Shown: positions 11,167 to 23,665, numbered from the stretch's first letter. The stretch is 64,000 bases of DNA from Gonocerus acuteangulatus (GCA_946811695.1 OX328131.1:15340289-15404288), one strand, 5' to 3'. Made by a program: numbers and translations. The notes: generated by a model not told the origin, from the sequence alone.

Positions 11167-11540
11167 GAAAATAATGCTTGCTCAGAAACGTATTAAAGTG
11201 AACACCCACGAAAATAATGCTTGCTCAGAAACGTATTAAAGTGAACACCCACGAAAATAATGCTTGCTCAGAAACGTATTAAAGTGAACACCCACGAAAA
11301 TAATGCTTGCTCAGAAACGTATTAAAGTGAACACCCACGAAAATAATGCTTGCTCAGAAACGTATTAAAGTGGACACCCACGAAAATAATGCTTGCTCAG
11401 AAAAGTATTAAAGTGAATACCCACGAAAATAATGCTTGCTCAGAAACGTATTGAAGTGAACACCCACGAAAATAATGCTAGCTCAGAAACGTATTAAAGT
11501 GAACACCCATGAAAATAATGCTTGCTCAGAAACGTATTTA
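11167..11540. repeat. 43-bp tandem array, eight units plus a partial one
   Basis: Units start at 11167, 11210, 11253, 11296, 11339, 11382, 11425, 11468 and 11511, each beginning GAAAATAATGCTTGCTCAGA. They differ by only occasional single bases. The ninth unit breaks off after ACGTATT. A 123-codon minus-strand frame (11483-11854) starts in unique DNA and runs into the array; I recognise nothing in it. Confidence 0.95.
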
Positions 11541-12570
11541 GTTCTGCAGCTCTTGGGTGTGAATTTCTTCCCTCCTTTTTGAAATAATATATTTGGTTTA
11601 GGGATTGTCCGCGGCAGCTGCTCTACAATCCGTGATACAATATTGATCCGCATAAATCTCGGACGACATTTCACCGGCATTAGCGGATTATCCTCATTAG
11701 CTTTATGGAGCGGAGGGGAACGTGTCCGCAAATGTCCCTCACGTGACCAACATAAGTTATATGTGGCTATTTTTAGCTTTATTTTTAACCGTTTATATGA
11801 AGGAGTATGGAATCGCCGATAAACACGCAAAACTTGCCTGAACGATTTAATCAAATAATCAATACATACTTACAATACATACTTACAATACATTTGCAAA
11901 TCAGGACAAGTGCTCTAATCTAGTGGTTTGCAATGTGCTATTATAAGAATTGTAAACGCTTCAGAGACATAAACCGGCACGCAAGCTCGATGCTCAGAAA
12001 TACAAAACCAAAATATGACTAGTTTTATTTATTTATTTTTTAGCATAAATATGCTTTAGCGATGACTAAACTGAAAAAAAACAAATTTAGAAAAAATCGT
12101 TACAAAAAAGTGTCCGCTAGCGTTCACGCATGCGCGGTGACCATGTACGAAAAAGAATGTTATACAGTACATTACATAGGCTTGTCGGATGGACCTAAAG
12201 CATATTTATGTTCCAGAATTTGAGCAGCATTTTTTTTTCACATTATAGTAATCCTGCAATGTGGGAATTTATTTTCTACATGTTCCATTATATAAATAGT
12301 ACATATATTTTACACATAGGAGTATATGTAACATGGCAAGTTAAATATAACCCGATCGGGTTTGTATTAACTCGTAAGTTAAAGCGGCCACGGCCGACGA
12401 AATTGAAAGAAAACTTGCCAAGTTGGAATTGCAAAAATAAGGGGTTATAAGGTTTTTAACAAAGTGTTAGCAGCCTGTAACTATGATATCGTAACGTTCA
12501 TAGGCAAACTGTTTTTGGGAGGGGCTTGGAACTTGGCCTCGTTTTTATTTCAACATTACATTTTTTGGGG
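11541..12570. other. no gene recognised
   Basis: Minus-strand frame 11483-11854 (123 aa, Arg/Lys-rich) and plus-strand frame 12208-12450 match no family I know and show no domain. Base composition around 11600-11760 is more GC-rich than its surroundings, so a decayed coding fragment cannot be excluded. Confidence 0.4.
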
Positions 12571-12613
12571 GATTGAATTCGTCAAAGTGTTTGATAAGAA
12601 TCTCCCTCTTAGA

Positions 12614-12733
12614 AACCGTTCAGTTTCCTCCTTTTAATATAAAAGACTTGATCCTTTCCTTGTCAAGTTGTCTGCAGTCAAAAATTAGATGGCCGTTATT
12701 ATGTTCAGTACGAGAGTCACATTTGCGTTTATT
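12614..12733 (-). pseudogene. LINE C-terminal zinc-knuckle fragment
   Basis: The minus strand reads KRKCDSRTEHNNGHLIFDC followed by RQLDKERIKSF and a stop after GGN. This is the C..H..H..C knuckle pattern, with HLIFDC, found at the C-terminal end of many LINE ORF2 proteins behind the RT or RNase H domain. It resembles the longer fragment at 26336-26713 (HLIYDC). No RT motif is seen in the flanking DNA, so only the 3' coding end remains. The clade (Jockey, I, R1 or CR1 side) cannot be decided from this stretch. Confidence 0.65.
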
Positions 12734-12789
12734 TTCTTCTATATTTACTAACTAAATTATGGTTGGTAAAAAAAAAAAAAAAAAAAAAT

Positions 12790-13206
12790 TGTCAGCTATT
12801 AACAATTTCCACCCTGAGCATATTCCCGCTGAGGGGTTATGTCAGCTGATGTAGCCCGGAGCTTTGACACATTACCTTCCATAATCCTCAGAGGTTGCAA
12901 GCCCCTACTTCCGAACTCGGAGCGAGCGACTAATTTCTCAAATCCACCTTGATCCCTATTAGCATAGATATGGATGGATTATGGTTAGCGATAAGAGCCT
13001 ATGAAGATACTAACGAGAAAATGATTACCGCTGATATGAGAGAGAGAGTACGAGACATCCCGATGTTTGAGCCTGTCTCCCTTTAGATCAATACTCCACT
13101 AGACCTTCCTAGGCTGGCGGCATGCTGTCTCGCAAATTAACCTACTGGCACTTTTAATCCTTTTCGGATTCACTTTTATACATTTTATATTTCAACATCC
13201 CTACTA
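12790..13206. other. no gene recognised
   Basis: A somewhat GC-richer stretch (about 12830-12950) contains no recognisable coding or RNA signature. An A18 run lies just before it at about 12770. Confidence 0.5.
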
Positions 13207-13464
13207 TATCGTCGATGCAAATGCAAAGTATCGAATGTGAAAATCACTACTTTCCAGACTGAAAAAACTTTTATTCAATACTTTGCTTTTGGACAGTCAA
13301 ATGGTCGGCAGATTCTACCTTTCGATAGTGGTTACATCCGCCTTTCACTGAGTGAACTTAGATTCGATAGTTTGCCATCCATCAGTCCAACAGCAATCAG
13401 TAAAGATTGAAAATGAAAAATGCGTTTATTCCACATTCGATACTTTGCATTTATATCGACGATA
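13207..13464. mobile_element. 258-bp MITE, copy 1
   Basis: Ends are inverted copies of TATCGTCGATGCAAATGCAA with the same motif continuing about 20 bp further inward. A second copy in the opposite orientation lies at 22006-22261 and shares the interior block TTTTGGACAGTCAAAT. No coding capacity. The superfamily is not identified. Confidence 0.8.
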
Positions 13465-13499
13465 CTTGTATATTATTGAGATGCAGATTGTTATCCGTT

Positions 13500-13640
13500 G
13501 ACGTGATAAAAAGTCCAGGAATGTTTGGGATTCGGCTAAGAGAAAACGTTTCAGAAAAATCTATATTTCAAACGTTTAGACGATCTCTTCGGAGCCTTAT
13601 TCAGCAACAAATGCTTACGATTTTCATGGCCATATATGTA
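13500..13640 (-). repeat. fragment of the hammerhead-associated repeat
   Basis: Contains GGGATTCGGCTAAGAG and, further on, a degraded GACGATCTCTTCGGAGCC...TTCAGC. This matches in layout the units at 22440-22560 and 53160-53260, where the same GGATTCGGCT block precedes a hammerhead-like core. The core here is too decayed to fold as a ribozyme. Confidence 0.5.
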
Positions 13641-13672
13641 ACCGTTAGAAAAGTTGATGAAACTACTTTTTC

Positions 13673-13822
13673 GGGGTCTCCCGTGGTCTAGTAGCTATCG
13701 CTTTAGATTCATAAGCGGGAGATGGTGGGTTCGATCCCTACCGGAGGCAAGAATTTTCTCATCCCATGGCTCGTTGGGGAAATTCCTCGCTGCACCCTAG
13801 ATGTCGGCGCTAATGGCCTAGC

Positions 13823-13868
<46 letters not shown>
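13673..13868 (+). mobile_element. SINE-A, complete tRNA-derived copy with target duplication
   Basis: The head starts GGGGTCTCCCGTGGTCTAGT with a pol III A-box-like GTGGTCTAGTAGC and a B box GGTTCGATCCC, closest in look to tRNA-Glu. The body continues to a conserved tail (GTCGGCGCTAATGGCC, then GCGC) and a 43-bp poly(A). The 9-bp direct repeat ACTTTTTCG precedes the head and follows the poly(A), which fits LINE-mediated insertion. Related copies lie at 37145-37375, 38754-38925 and 44432-44582 on the minus strand. Confidence 0.92.
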
Positions 13869-13870
<2 letters not shown>

Positions 13871-13924
13871 TTTTCGACTAATTTATACTTTGGGATTTCG
13901 GAAACAATTGATTTAGTTTAAATT

Positions 13925-14215
13925 TTTTCCAGACGATTGAAATTCGTCTTAACTGAGATATTTAAAGTTTGGTTGCGGTTTAAAGTTAAGAAAGTATTAG
14001 GTGAAAAAATATTTTATTAACAGAGATGAAAAATGTTCAGATCTTGTTATAATATCTAAAATATATCGAAAACCGTTAAAAAATCAGGATTAGTGGAAGG
14101 CGACCATTCTAAAACTCTCTACCAAAAAGGTTCTAAAGTAATTTTCGTTGGGGCAATGTTAATCGAAGCTGTAGGTGCTTAATACTTCGAAATAGTTAGT
14201 TTTGTTCTTTTGGTC
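13925..14215 (-). repeat. diverged R-family fragment
   Basis: Blocks such as TATTAACAGA, AAAATATATCGAAAACCG and AATGTTAATCGAAG line up in order with the minus-strand R copy at about 32780-32960. The similarity is low, so this is an old piece. Confidence 0.5.
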
Positions 14216-14519
14216 ACGTTTTTGTCTCTTTTTGCCCAACTTTTTAATCATTTTTTTTTAATTGCATTCAACGGTAAAATGAGTATGTATTTGAGTAAAA
14301 CAAGGCAAGAAAATGCGAAACATATTCCAAGTGCGAACGTTGAGAAAGAGGATGGAGTAATTTCTGCTTATAATACTTTAAGTACTAAGACCTTACTTCT
14401 GTTTAAGATTAAATTTTATTTTTTTCACGAAAGATCAAAACCTATCATATCAACGGAATAGCGCTAAGATAGCTCAGTTCATGCAAATCTTTTAGCTCTT
14501 TCCTCCGAAGGAAAGTAGC

Positions 14520-15545
<1,026 letters not shown>

Positions 15546-15559
15546 AATATATTTGAATA

Positions 15560-16842
<1,283 letters not shown>

Positions 16843-16894
16843 CATACATTCAATAATAACTTTATTTAGAATGCATTCTCATTCAGTATCTTAA

Positions 16895-17440
16895 TAGGGC
16901 GGTTCTATATGAGGTAGTAAATGTAGATTTATTTTCAACAGATCATTAAGGTTACCAGCTAGTTGATGCCGCTGCCTGGCCTCTTGGAGTGAAATGCAGT
17001 CCACTAAGATGTGCCTTACATCAAGGTGGTCTCCAAATCACAAGCCTTGAAGCCTTCGTCGACCAACAAGGTGGTAACCGTGCGTTAGACATTTCTCAAA
17101 CGGGTCATCACCACGTCTTTTGGAGAGACTCATTGGTCTCATGGACGTTACAAAGTTTTCATCGTTTTTGAGGAATGGAGCTTTGTTATTGTATTCCGCT
17201 TGCCATTTGATCTTCACTAGATGTTTCAACATGTAGAGGAAAGGCAGGATCAGCTGTTACTCGCTAGTCCGTCCGCTCTATCATTTCCCTTAATACCAAC
17301 ATGCCCCGGTATCCAGAGGAACGTTGAAATTGTTCCTCTGGATACCGCTACAGCTAATAAGTTGATAATTTGCACTAATAGACGCTTACTCATAAATTTG
17401 TTATTAAGTCCGACCAGAGAGCAATGAGAAACCAATCATA
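16895..17440 (-). pseudogene. LINE ORF2 3' end: RNase H and C-terminal knuckle
   Basis: Minus-strand frame 17435-17250 contains FLWIPGHVGIKGNDRAD, the conserved last block of the RNase H domain in I/Jockey/R1-type LINEs. After a break near 17240 a second frame (17232-17038) holds KWQAEYNNKAPFLK, CLTHGYHL and RRRLQGL, and continues past 17038 with HLDVRHILVDC, the post-RNase H zinc-knuckle region. The RT and endonuclease domains are absent, so this is a 5'-truncated copy. A frame break and stops show that it is dead. The 3' side runs into unique sequence just after the (AC)n tract. Confidence 0.8.
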
Positions 17441-17522
17441 ATGTTCTAACGCTATCTCTTTTACGTTGAATTTTCCGGCTTGTCTTTGTTCTTAGACTTA
17501 TACTATTTCTTTGCGTACTTAA

Positions 17523-17977
17523 CACTTTCAGGACCGATGGCTTCGAACAAAATGTTCATCAGGGCCCAAGTCTTCCATTTGTATAGTTATTTCGGCAAAC
17601 ATATAAAAAAAGTAAATTAGTGAAGACACATTTAGTGGATTAATTACAATTTAGTAAAATTTCAAATACGCCACGATAGCGGGCCCGCTGAAGGAAGTTT
17701 TCGGGCAGATTCAGACCCGCAAACCTAACCGGGAATACGTCAAGAGGTCCCAAATCAAATACGAAGCGTATAGAACAAGTCCCGGAGTAGCGGGATAGAA
17801 TGAAAGCCAAGCTATCTGCTGACGCATATACCACGACGCTGGGCCCGCAGAACACATCTCTGACGCATATGCCACGACGCCGGCCCGCAGAACACATCGC
17901 TGACGCATATGCCACGACGCTGGGCCCGCAGAACACATCTCTCTGACGCATACGCCACGACGCTGGGCCCGAACGTG
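17523..17977. mobile_element. piggyBac-like non-autonomous element with TTAA target
   Basis: Flanked by TTAA at 17519-17522 and 17978-17981. The left end is CACTTTCAGGACCGATGG; the right end, inverted, is CACGTTCGGGCCCAGCGTCG. The ends agree only partly (CAC.TTC.GG). No transposase frame. The right third consists of tandem copies of its own terminal sequence, described next. Confidence 0.65.
17819..17977. repeat. ~41-bp tandem array made of the element's right terminal sequence
   Basis: Units start at 17819, 17860, 17900 and 17943 with CTGACGCATAYRCCACGACG, and each contains GCTGGGCCCG (one has CCGGCCCG). The last unit is the element's actual right end before TTAA. A weaker related unit (GCCACGATAGCGGGCCCG) lies at about 17670. 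Confidence 0.9.
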
Positions 17978-17984
17978 TTAACTA

Positions 17985-18674
17985 ATGTTCTGGAGGACCT
18001 GAGTATAAAACTCGGGCGCGCATGGTAGAGCTCTAGTGTCTTCGTTCGAGGCCTAAATTCAACAAATCGTTTGCCATTACATAATTGATTACACTTATAT
18101 GTAATTCGTAAGAAGGTTTAATAGATACTTGAAGGGATATATGATATTATCTTGATACTTGCAGACGTCTTTTAATTAATTTCCTTAGGAATTCGCTTCC
18201 TCTGCTTTAAATACAAAAGCCCTCAGCAGAAGCTAATGGCGAAGAAACCTCCCCCTCCCCCCATCCGTCCAAAGCGAAGTTAAACATTGAATCGATTTTC
18301 TCTGATTGGAACGGTTAACAGGAATAAGACTTAGTAAATAGAGAGAAAGAGAGTAAAAAAAAGAGCTTAGTTAGAGAAAAAGCAAAGGAAGGGACTTTCA
18401 AATGAAGATTACCGAGTCAGCAGGAAGTTACTTAGAGACATGGTTAAGAAGTAGATTATACAGAATCTGCATAAACTGCAGTCGAAGATTGTCTCCATCT
18501 ACCGTTCTTTCGAGATTTCTTCTCCGCTGGTTAATTCTTTCATTTTTATTATCAATTAAAAACCCCTAGGCATTCCTGCTTTAATTTTCCGAGGTAAGAT
18601 ATTTTGTATTCTCAATGAAGTTTACATGAAAAAATCTGACTCATTGAATTTGACAGTCAGTCTGCTCAATTGCA
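17985..18674. other. no gene recognised
   Basis: A TATAAAA at 18004-18010 is followed by GC-richer DNA, but without a linked gene or LTR I do not call it a promoter. The remainder is unique AT-rich sequence. Confidence 0.4.
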
Positions 18675-18830
18675 TTGAAACAGTTAATGGTGGGTTTTGA
18701 TCTTTCGTGAAAATAAAGGAAATTATCGAAGAGAATGAAGATTTGAGGCGTCACAACAGGAAACTGACAGCATCCTAAGCAGAAATGACTCCCCCCCCCC
18801 TCCCATCTCAACGTTCGCCCTAGGAAAACA
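18675..18830 (+). repeat. R-family internal fragment
   Basis: GGTTTTGATCTTTCGTGAAA, then GCGTCACAACAGGAAACTGA, CTAAGCAGAAATGACTCC and CTCAACGTTCGCC appear in the same order as in the R copy at 27895-28025. Confidence 0.8.
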
Positions 18831-19089
18831 CAAATACCGACACGTTTATCATTTTCTTATGTCGTTACTAAAATACTCATTTTACATTTTTTTTTATTTT
18901 TTTTATTTATTTATAGAGTTCCGCAACTTAGGCAAGAAACTCTTTAAAAGCCGTCAACTGAAAAATATGTCTTAGTACCTACCAATAAAACATGAACAAA
19001 AATACAAAAAATAAATAAATGAGAAAGAAACTGAGGAAATAAATGATAACTGTAACAAAGGAAAGAAAAATATAGAATAAAAAACATAA

Positions 19090-19094
<5 letters not shown>

Positions 19095-19135
<41 letters not shown>
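19095..19135. repeat. (TA)n tract
   Basis: About 40 bp of TA repeats. Confidence 0.95.
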
Positions 19136-19140
<5 letters not shown>

Positions 19141-19164
19141 TTCAAAGGGATAAAATTTAATTAT

Positions 19165-20168
19165 TTACATTTTGGAGTATAACTTTGTGTGTTTTAGATA
19201 CCTGAGTAGTGTATTAATGTGTGGGCTACCTTCTGTCAGTATGTCGTGTAAGTGGTAAGGTTTGGCCAGGTTATTGCGCTGTCTGGAGTTGGTAAGTATG
19301 TGTTTAACGGTCAGAGTCTCGTTACAATAACTACAAGTTGGTCTGTCCTTTCTGTCTAGTAGGCAATGTTGGGCAAAACTAAAAACTAAAACTAAAATTA
19401 AAACTAAATTCACTTTTTGGAATAAACAAAAACTAAACTAAAAATTGCAACCTAAAAAAAATAAAACTAAAATTTTACTAATTAATGGATTTTAACTAAA
19501 CTAAAACTAAAACTAAATCTTTGGGAATTGACTAAAAACTAAACTAAAAATATGTTATTTCGATAATTAAGTAAATTATTAAAACTAATAGAACTTGCTT
19601 AAGAATAAGAAATTGTGGCTTTTTCTCGTAATTTGAAAACATATGTTCTTTGATAAACTAAATTAGTTAACTAAAAACTAAAACTAAACTAAAATCAAAA
19701 ATTCAGGTCTCTTTTACTAAACTAAACTAATTGCATTACTAAAAACGGAGTCCATATGATTAATAATTATACAAATCTAAAACTAAACTAAAACTAAAAC
19801 TAAAAATATAACATTAGTTTAGTTTTAGTTAGAGAAAACTAACGTTAGTTTAGTTTACTAACGTTAGTTTTGCCCAACACTGATAGTAGGTAGGAATGGG
19901 TAAGTAAGGTGTGTCCAATACGAAGCCTGGATAGGATGACTTCGTCCCGAGAGAAGTATTCATTTTTCCAGGCCTTCGTTGTATTTTTAATTTCCCTCAA
20001 CTTGGCATCAGTTTTTCGCCACTCACTTTCCCTCTCGTACAGTATGTTAGTTTGTAATGTTTTGTATAAGTCCGATGAAGTCACAGTTTTCAAGTCCAGT
20101 GTAGGTCTTTTTGTCGCTTGTAGGTCTACAGCTGTACTGAGTTTAATGTCCTCTTGTCCTGGTAGCCA
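19165..20168 (-). pseudogene. LINE ORF2 3' end, split by a hAT MITE
   Basis: Read on the minus strand from 20168, the sequence gives WLPGQEDIKLSTAVDLQ (RNase H end), then TVTSSDLYKTLQ, a WR..DAKLREIK segment, VILSRLRIGHTLLTHSYLL, and, after the insertion at 19364-19882, DRKDRPTCSYCNETLTVKHI with the CxxC...H knuckle, ending at TKLYSKM. This order is typical of the C-terminal part of Jockey/I-type LINE ORF2. RT and endonuclease are absent, so it is 5' truncated. The flanking coding blocks read on from one to the other once the MITE is set aside, which shows the MITE landed in an already integrated LINE. Confidence 0.85.
19364..19882. mobile_element. hAT-type MITE with 8-bp target duplication
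   Basis: Ends are CAATGTTGGGCAAAACTAA and, inverted, CAGTGTTGGGCAAAACTAA. They are flanked by CTAGTAGG (19356-19363) and ATAGTAGG (19883-19890), an 8-bp duplication with one change. The 519-bp body is mostly CTAAAACTAAA-type repeats with no coding capacity. The 8-bp target and CAGTG start are hAT hallmarks. It interrupts the LINE described above. Confidence 0.88.
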
Positions 20169-20577
20169 TTATAAATGTAATGTTTGTTATTGTTCTGTAA
20201 TATGTATATTTGTGAGAATATGTTGTTTATAATGGGATGTGTACGGTAAATGTTTCGCATGGAGAGCAAAGATTTTTACATTTACATTTTAAAACGTTAG
20301 GTAAACCGAGACAAAAACCCGTTTATAAGAACAAAACTAACAATTTCGAAGTTTTAAGCACTTATATCTCCGATGTAGATCACCCCGTCGAGAATTATAT
20401 CAGAACCTTTTCTGTAGAGGCTTTAGTAGGCTTTCGAATTGTCAACTTCCATTTTCCACAATTTGCCAACGGTATTCGGATTATGTTAGAAAATATACCA
20501 AGATACGAAAACTTTTCATGTCTTTTAATACCATTTTTTTCTAATACTTCCAAACGCAATTTTTTTTCTAATACTTA

Positions 20578-21091
20578 ACATAGACGTGTATAGGTAATAA
20601 TTTCGGGGGGGGGCTGGGAACACTTGGGGAGTATGGAATACTAACATGGGCGTATATAGGGGGGGCTGAGGGGCTGCAGTCCGCCCCCCCCCGAAATTTT
20701 GATTTGATCTGTACAAATTTCATAAAACCCTTAAAAATAAATTAAATAAGATCATTTAGTTCATAAAACAAATTCTATTTTGGGTGTAATAGAGTTTTAG
20801 TTGGCTAAAACTCTTCCAAGATCTAAATTTTTAGTATTCCATACACCGGAAATGGTCTCAACCCCCCCCCCCCCCCCCCGAAATTTTCCCAGCCCCCTCC
20901 GAAATTATTTTCTATATACGCCCACGTCTAGAACTTGGAATAGTCAGCGAACTAAAACACTACACACAAATTTTTTTTTTTTTTTTCTGAACTAGGTGAT
21001 CTTGTTTCTATGACACATTTGCACCACTTAAATCAAAGTTTCGGAGGGGGGCTGCAGCCTCCTCGACCTTCCCCTTTATATACGCTCATGA
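20578..21091. mobile_element. outer G/C-run element
   Basis: The left end ATAGACGTGTATAGG and the inverted right end CATGAGCGTATATAAAGG are related, and both match the ends of the inner element (20645-20926). It sits in the R copy, which resumes on both sides. Confidence 0.5.
20645..20926. mobile_element. inner G/C-run element, 282 bp
   Basis: Ends are CATGGGCGTATATAG and, inverted, CGTGGGCGTATATAG. Next to each end is a long G or C run (up to about 18 C). A related copy is at 31331-31541 and a fragment is at about 23425-23460. The superfamily is unknown; there is no coding content. Confidence 0.7.
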
Positions 21092-21429
21092 TAATTATCT
21101 CCAAACGCAACCAAAATTTAAATGTCTTAGATTAGATGAATGTCAAACTTCTAGAACAAGTCAATCATTTCTGAATACCCAAACTAAAAATTGGTTTGGA
21201 AAAATTGTTGTACCAATTTTTCTCATAAACAGTTACAGATAGCGCTTTCAAAATGGTTTTATTAGCTTTCCTATAAAATGAGGGACCCTATAAAATGAAA
21301 AATAGGGACCATATAAAATGAAAAATAGGGAACCTATAAAATGAGTACCTGGAAGTATATAAGCGAAAACTCAGATGCTACGATTCACCTAAAAAACCAT
21401 GTTCCGAAGGAATAACGTAGAATGTAGAG

Positions 21430-22005
21430 CGAGAATCGGAGCGTTTAGGGGCTAATACAGCTCCTTCAGAGGAGAGAGATGGAGTGGAACGGGTTAATAA
21501 AATAAATAAATAAATTTAAAGTCCAACTTTATTTTAACATTATAATCATTATAACAGATTTGCTTTGTTTATAGGTTAGCTTTATTATTATTATTACCCC
21601 CTGGAAGAGGTTTAAATCCTGAGGATAAATAGTCGAACCTAAGCTATTAGCGGAGCCGGGTTTATTATGGCGAGAAAGAGACTCGGACGAAGGGTCCTTG
21701 GGAGGAAAAACATACCCCCAAGGGTTTGTTGTTCTAACGTCCAGGCAGTGTTTGTCCTACAGACAGCGCCGCGTTTAGTTATCTTCAAAATAAATAATTC
21801 ATCCATTCTCTGTGGGAACTTCATGTTTTTCCTATGAGATTACCCGCCAAAATATCTCGCGCCATTATTGCAATTGACCCTTTCGGCAATTCTCCTCTAG
21901 ATCGTTGTCATATTAACTAAACCAATTAACGCTGATTAATTTAATTTTTGAATGAACCGATTCCCAAAGAAATGTACATATCGCTCAATCATTTCAAAAA
22001 CGTTA
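21430..22005. other. no gene recognised
   Basis: A minus-strand frame at 21639-21824 is GC-richer than its surroundings but matches nothing I know. The rest is AT-rich. Confidence 0.4.
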
Positions 22006-22261
22006 TATCGTCGATACAAAAGCAAACTAACGAATATGAAAAAATGCATCTTTCATTGTCCATCTTTAATAATTTCTGCTGGACTTATTTACGGCAAATT
22101 CTTCAATCTGACTTCACTCTATTAAAGGGAAAGTATTCCACTATCAAAAGGTCAAATCTGCCGAATATTTGACTGTCCAAAAAAAAGTTATGAATAAATA
22201 CTTTTCCTCTCTGAAAAGTGGTGATTTTCATATTCGTTAGTTTGCTTTTGTATCGACGATA
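22006..22261. mobile_element. 256-bp MITE, copy 2 (inverted relative to 13207)
   Basis: Starts TATCGTCGATACAAAAGCAA and ends with its inverted copy. In reverse complement it aligns over its full length with 13207-13464. Confidence 0.8.
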
Positions 22262-22439
22262 GCAGCAGAGAAATTTTAAAAATTCTTTATTTACGGAGAT
22301 CCACAACGGCTAGGGGATTTGCTCACAGTAAGTGTAATCTATGCATTTAATAAAATTCTAACGGCTCGCTGTCTGTACATGGAAGATATTGGGAAAAAAT
22401 ACGTATGGGTGCCTTTATCAGTGCAATAGTACCCAAAAC

Positions 22440-22560
22440 AATGATTCGAAGACAAGGGATGGTTGGGATTCCGCTAGGAGAAAAAACGTCAGACTTTCAG
22501 GAAGAAATCTGTATTGGACGTTTTGGCTGCACTTTGGCAGCCTTCTTCAGCAAAAATAAT
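22440..22560 (-). ncRNA. degenerate hammerhead-like motif in a Penelope-type repeat
   Basis: On the minus strand (22550-22517) the sequence has CTGAAGA, a stem II of GGCTGC/GCAGCC, then AAAAC where GAAAC is expected, and GTC. Flanks give a 3-bp stem I (TTG/CAA). The G-to-A change in the GAA core should abolish activity. The block GGTTGGGATTCCGCT upstream recurs beside the motif at 53223. Confidence 0.5.
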
Positions 22561-22683
22561 AGATACAACTTATAAGTACAAAAACAGTCAGTAATCAGCG
22601 TAGTTCATACATCATGACAATAAATTTTGAACCAATCTTATTTTTAAACAATGAACACTCGGTAGATACCTAGGTAGTTTTTT

Positions 22684-22865
22684 CCGTTTTTAACGGCGCA
22701 TCAACTATTTGGCTATTAGCGCCGGGCTATCTACAGGTTGCCACCCTTTTCTAATGCCAACAGCACGTGGTTGGTCACCCATTCGGGTACTGACCACGCT
22801 CGACGTTGCTTAACTTCGATGATCTACGGAAACCGGTGTATTCAACGTGGCTATGGCAGTTGGCA
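22684..22865 (-). mobile_element. 5S rRNA-derived SINE (SINE3 type)
   Basis: The minus strand 22865-22756 reads like a 5S rRNA of about 110 nt: it starts GCCAACTGCCATAGCCACG, has the internal promoter blocks GAAGTTAAGCAACGTCGAGC and GAATGGGTGACC, and ends GTGCTGTTGGC. Next come a short linker and the tail CCGGCGCTAATAGCC ... GATGCGCCGTTAAAAACGG, shared with the tRNA-derived SINE-A family. Imperfect flanking repeats (ACCTAGGTAG and ATCTAGGTGG) may be the target duplication. The short length, linker and tail mark it as a retroposon and not a 5S gene. Confidence 0.85.
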
Positions 22866-22920
22866 TCTAGGTGGTTATTATAGAAAATGTGGTTGTCAGT
22901 AAAAAACAATTAACAAAGGT

Positions 22921-23420
22921 TTAAAAGTAAACAAAATGTAGACAGACATAAGCCAACAAGTCAAAAATAACATTAAAAATTTTATATTTTGAGAAAAAAA
23001 AACAATATATTCTATTTGTGAATACAATTGTGTGCCAAAGTGCAGCCGAAATCTCCAACATAGATTTCTTCCTGTAGATCTGACGTTCTATTCTCCTAGT
23101 AGAATCCCAAGCATCCCTTGTCTTCGTATCAGTACAACGGCTAACTAACTCCATCTCCATTACAAAACAATGATTTTTAGAATTTTGTCTGTTTGTCTGT
23201 GCGCGCTAATCTCAGAAATGTCTTATCCGATTTAGTTGCGGTTTTCACTAATATATTGTGCTAAGCTTCACTTAACATTTAATGTTTCGTGTCAACCGGT
23301 TCATAAATAAAAAGGTTATGTCAAAGTAAAGAATCACGTCGAACATTTCATGAACTATCGTTAACACGATACACACCAGAGTTTTTTAACGTCACGACAC
23401 TTGGTATATTTTATTCCCCT
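22921..23420. repeat. repeat tail region, partly inverted copy of 34840-35040
   Basis: Segments such as TTTAGAATTTTGTCTGTTTG and GATTTAGTTGCGGTTTTCAC are the reverse complement of 34860-34970. GTTAACACGATACACACCAG at about 23360 matches the first unit of the array at 14830. This looks like 3' untranslated sequence of a non-LTR-type or related element. Confidence 0.5.
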
Positions 23421-23589
23421 AGCAAATCTCCCAGCCCCCCCCTGAAATTATTTTCTATATAGGTTCATGAAATAGAAGTATATGTTAATCCTCCAACTGA
23501 ACGTTTTGGATCATATTGGTCTAGAAAAAAGCTGACTATTTTTTGGCTATTTGAAGTAGACTTACAAGAAAGAGACTCACAAAATGAAG

Positions 23590-23665
23590 GCCGCTGTCCA
23601 TGGTGTACCCCAAGGTTCCTTATTGGGCCTACTGTTATTCAATATACACTTCCATGGCTTTAAAA
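23590..23665 (+). pseudogene. LINE reverse-transcriptase fragment
   Basis: The plus frame gives VHGVPQGSLLGLLLFNI, a close match to the conserved RT block usually reading GVPQGSxLGPLLFNI that lies just before the catalytic YxDD region in LINE ORF2. After HFHGFKTD the similarity is lost and YxDD is not seen, so only a short piece of the palm/fingers region remains. The P-to-L change inside the block also marks it as decayed. The DNA beyond is AT-rich with no continuing ORF2 frame. Confidence 0.75.

Larger units (their letters stand above)
20277..21420 (+). repeat. R-family copy, interrupted by G/C-run elements
   Basis: The left part (20277-20545) contains CCCGTTTATAAGAACAAAAC and TTAAGCACTTATATCTCC; the right part (about 21100-21400) resumes with CTCCAAACGCAACCAAAATT. 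Both are in R order. About 520 bp between them belong to the elements at 20578-21091. A short ~25-bp tandem (ATAGGGACC.TATAAAATGA) lies at 21268-21345. A 113-codon frame at 20237-20578 is R sequence, not a gene. Confidence 0.75.

Noticed and set aside
11483..11854. 123-codon minus-strand gene
   Set aside because: It overlaps the 43-bp tandem array at its end, has no recognised domain and no splice context; left as an unassigned frame.
13680..13750. True tRNA-Glu gene
   Set aside because: The head lacks a proper acceptor pairing and continues into a SINE body with poly(A) and target duplication.
18004..18010. TATAAAA as a core promoter
   Set aside because: No gene, LTR pair or initiator in a convincing position follows; such a motif is expected often in AT-rich DNA.
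20237..20578. 113-codon gene
   Set aside because: Most of it is an R-family interior that recurs at other sites with broken frames.
22756..22865. Functional 5S rRNA gene
   Set aside because: It is about 10 nt short, runs into a SINE tail and has no terminator T-run in place, so a retroposed SINE is the better reading.
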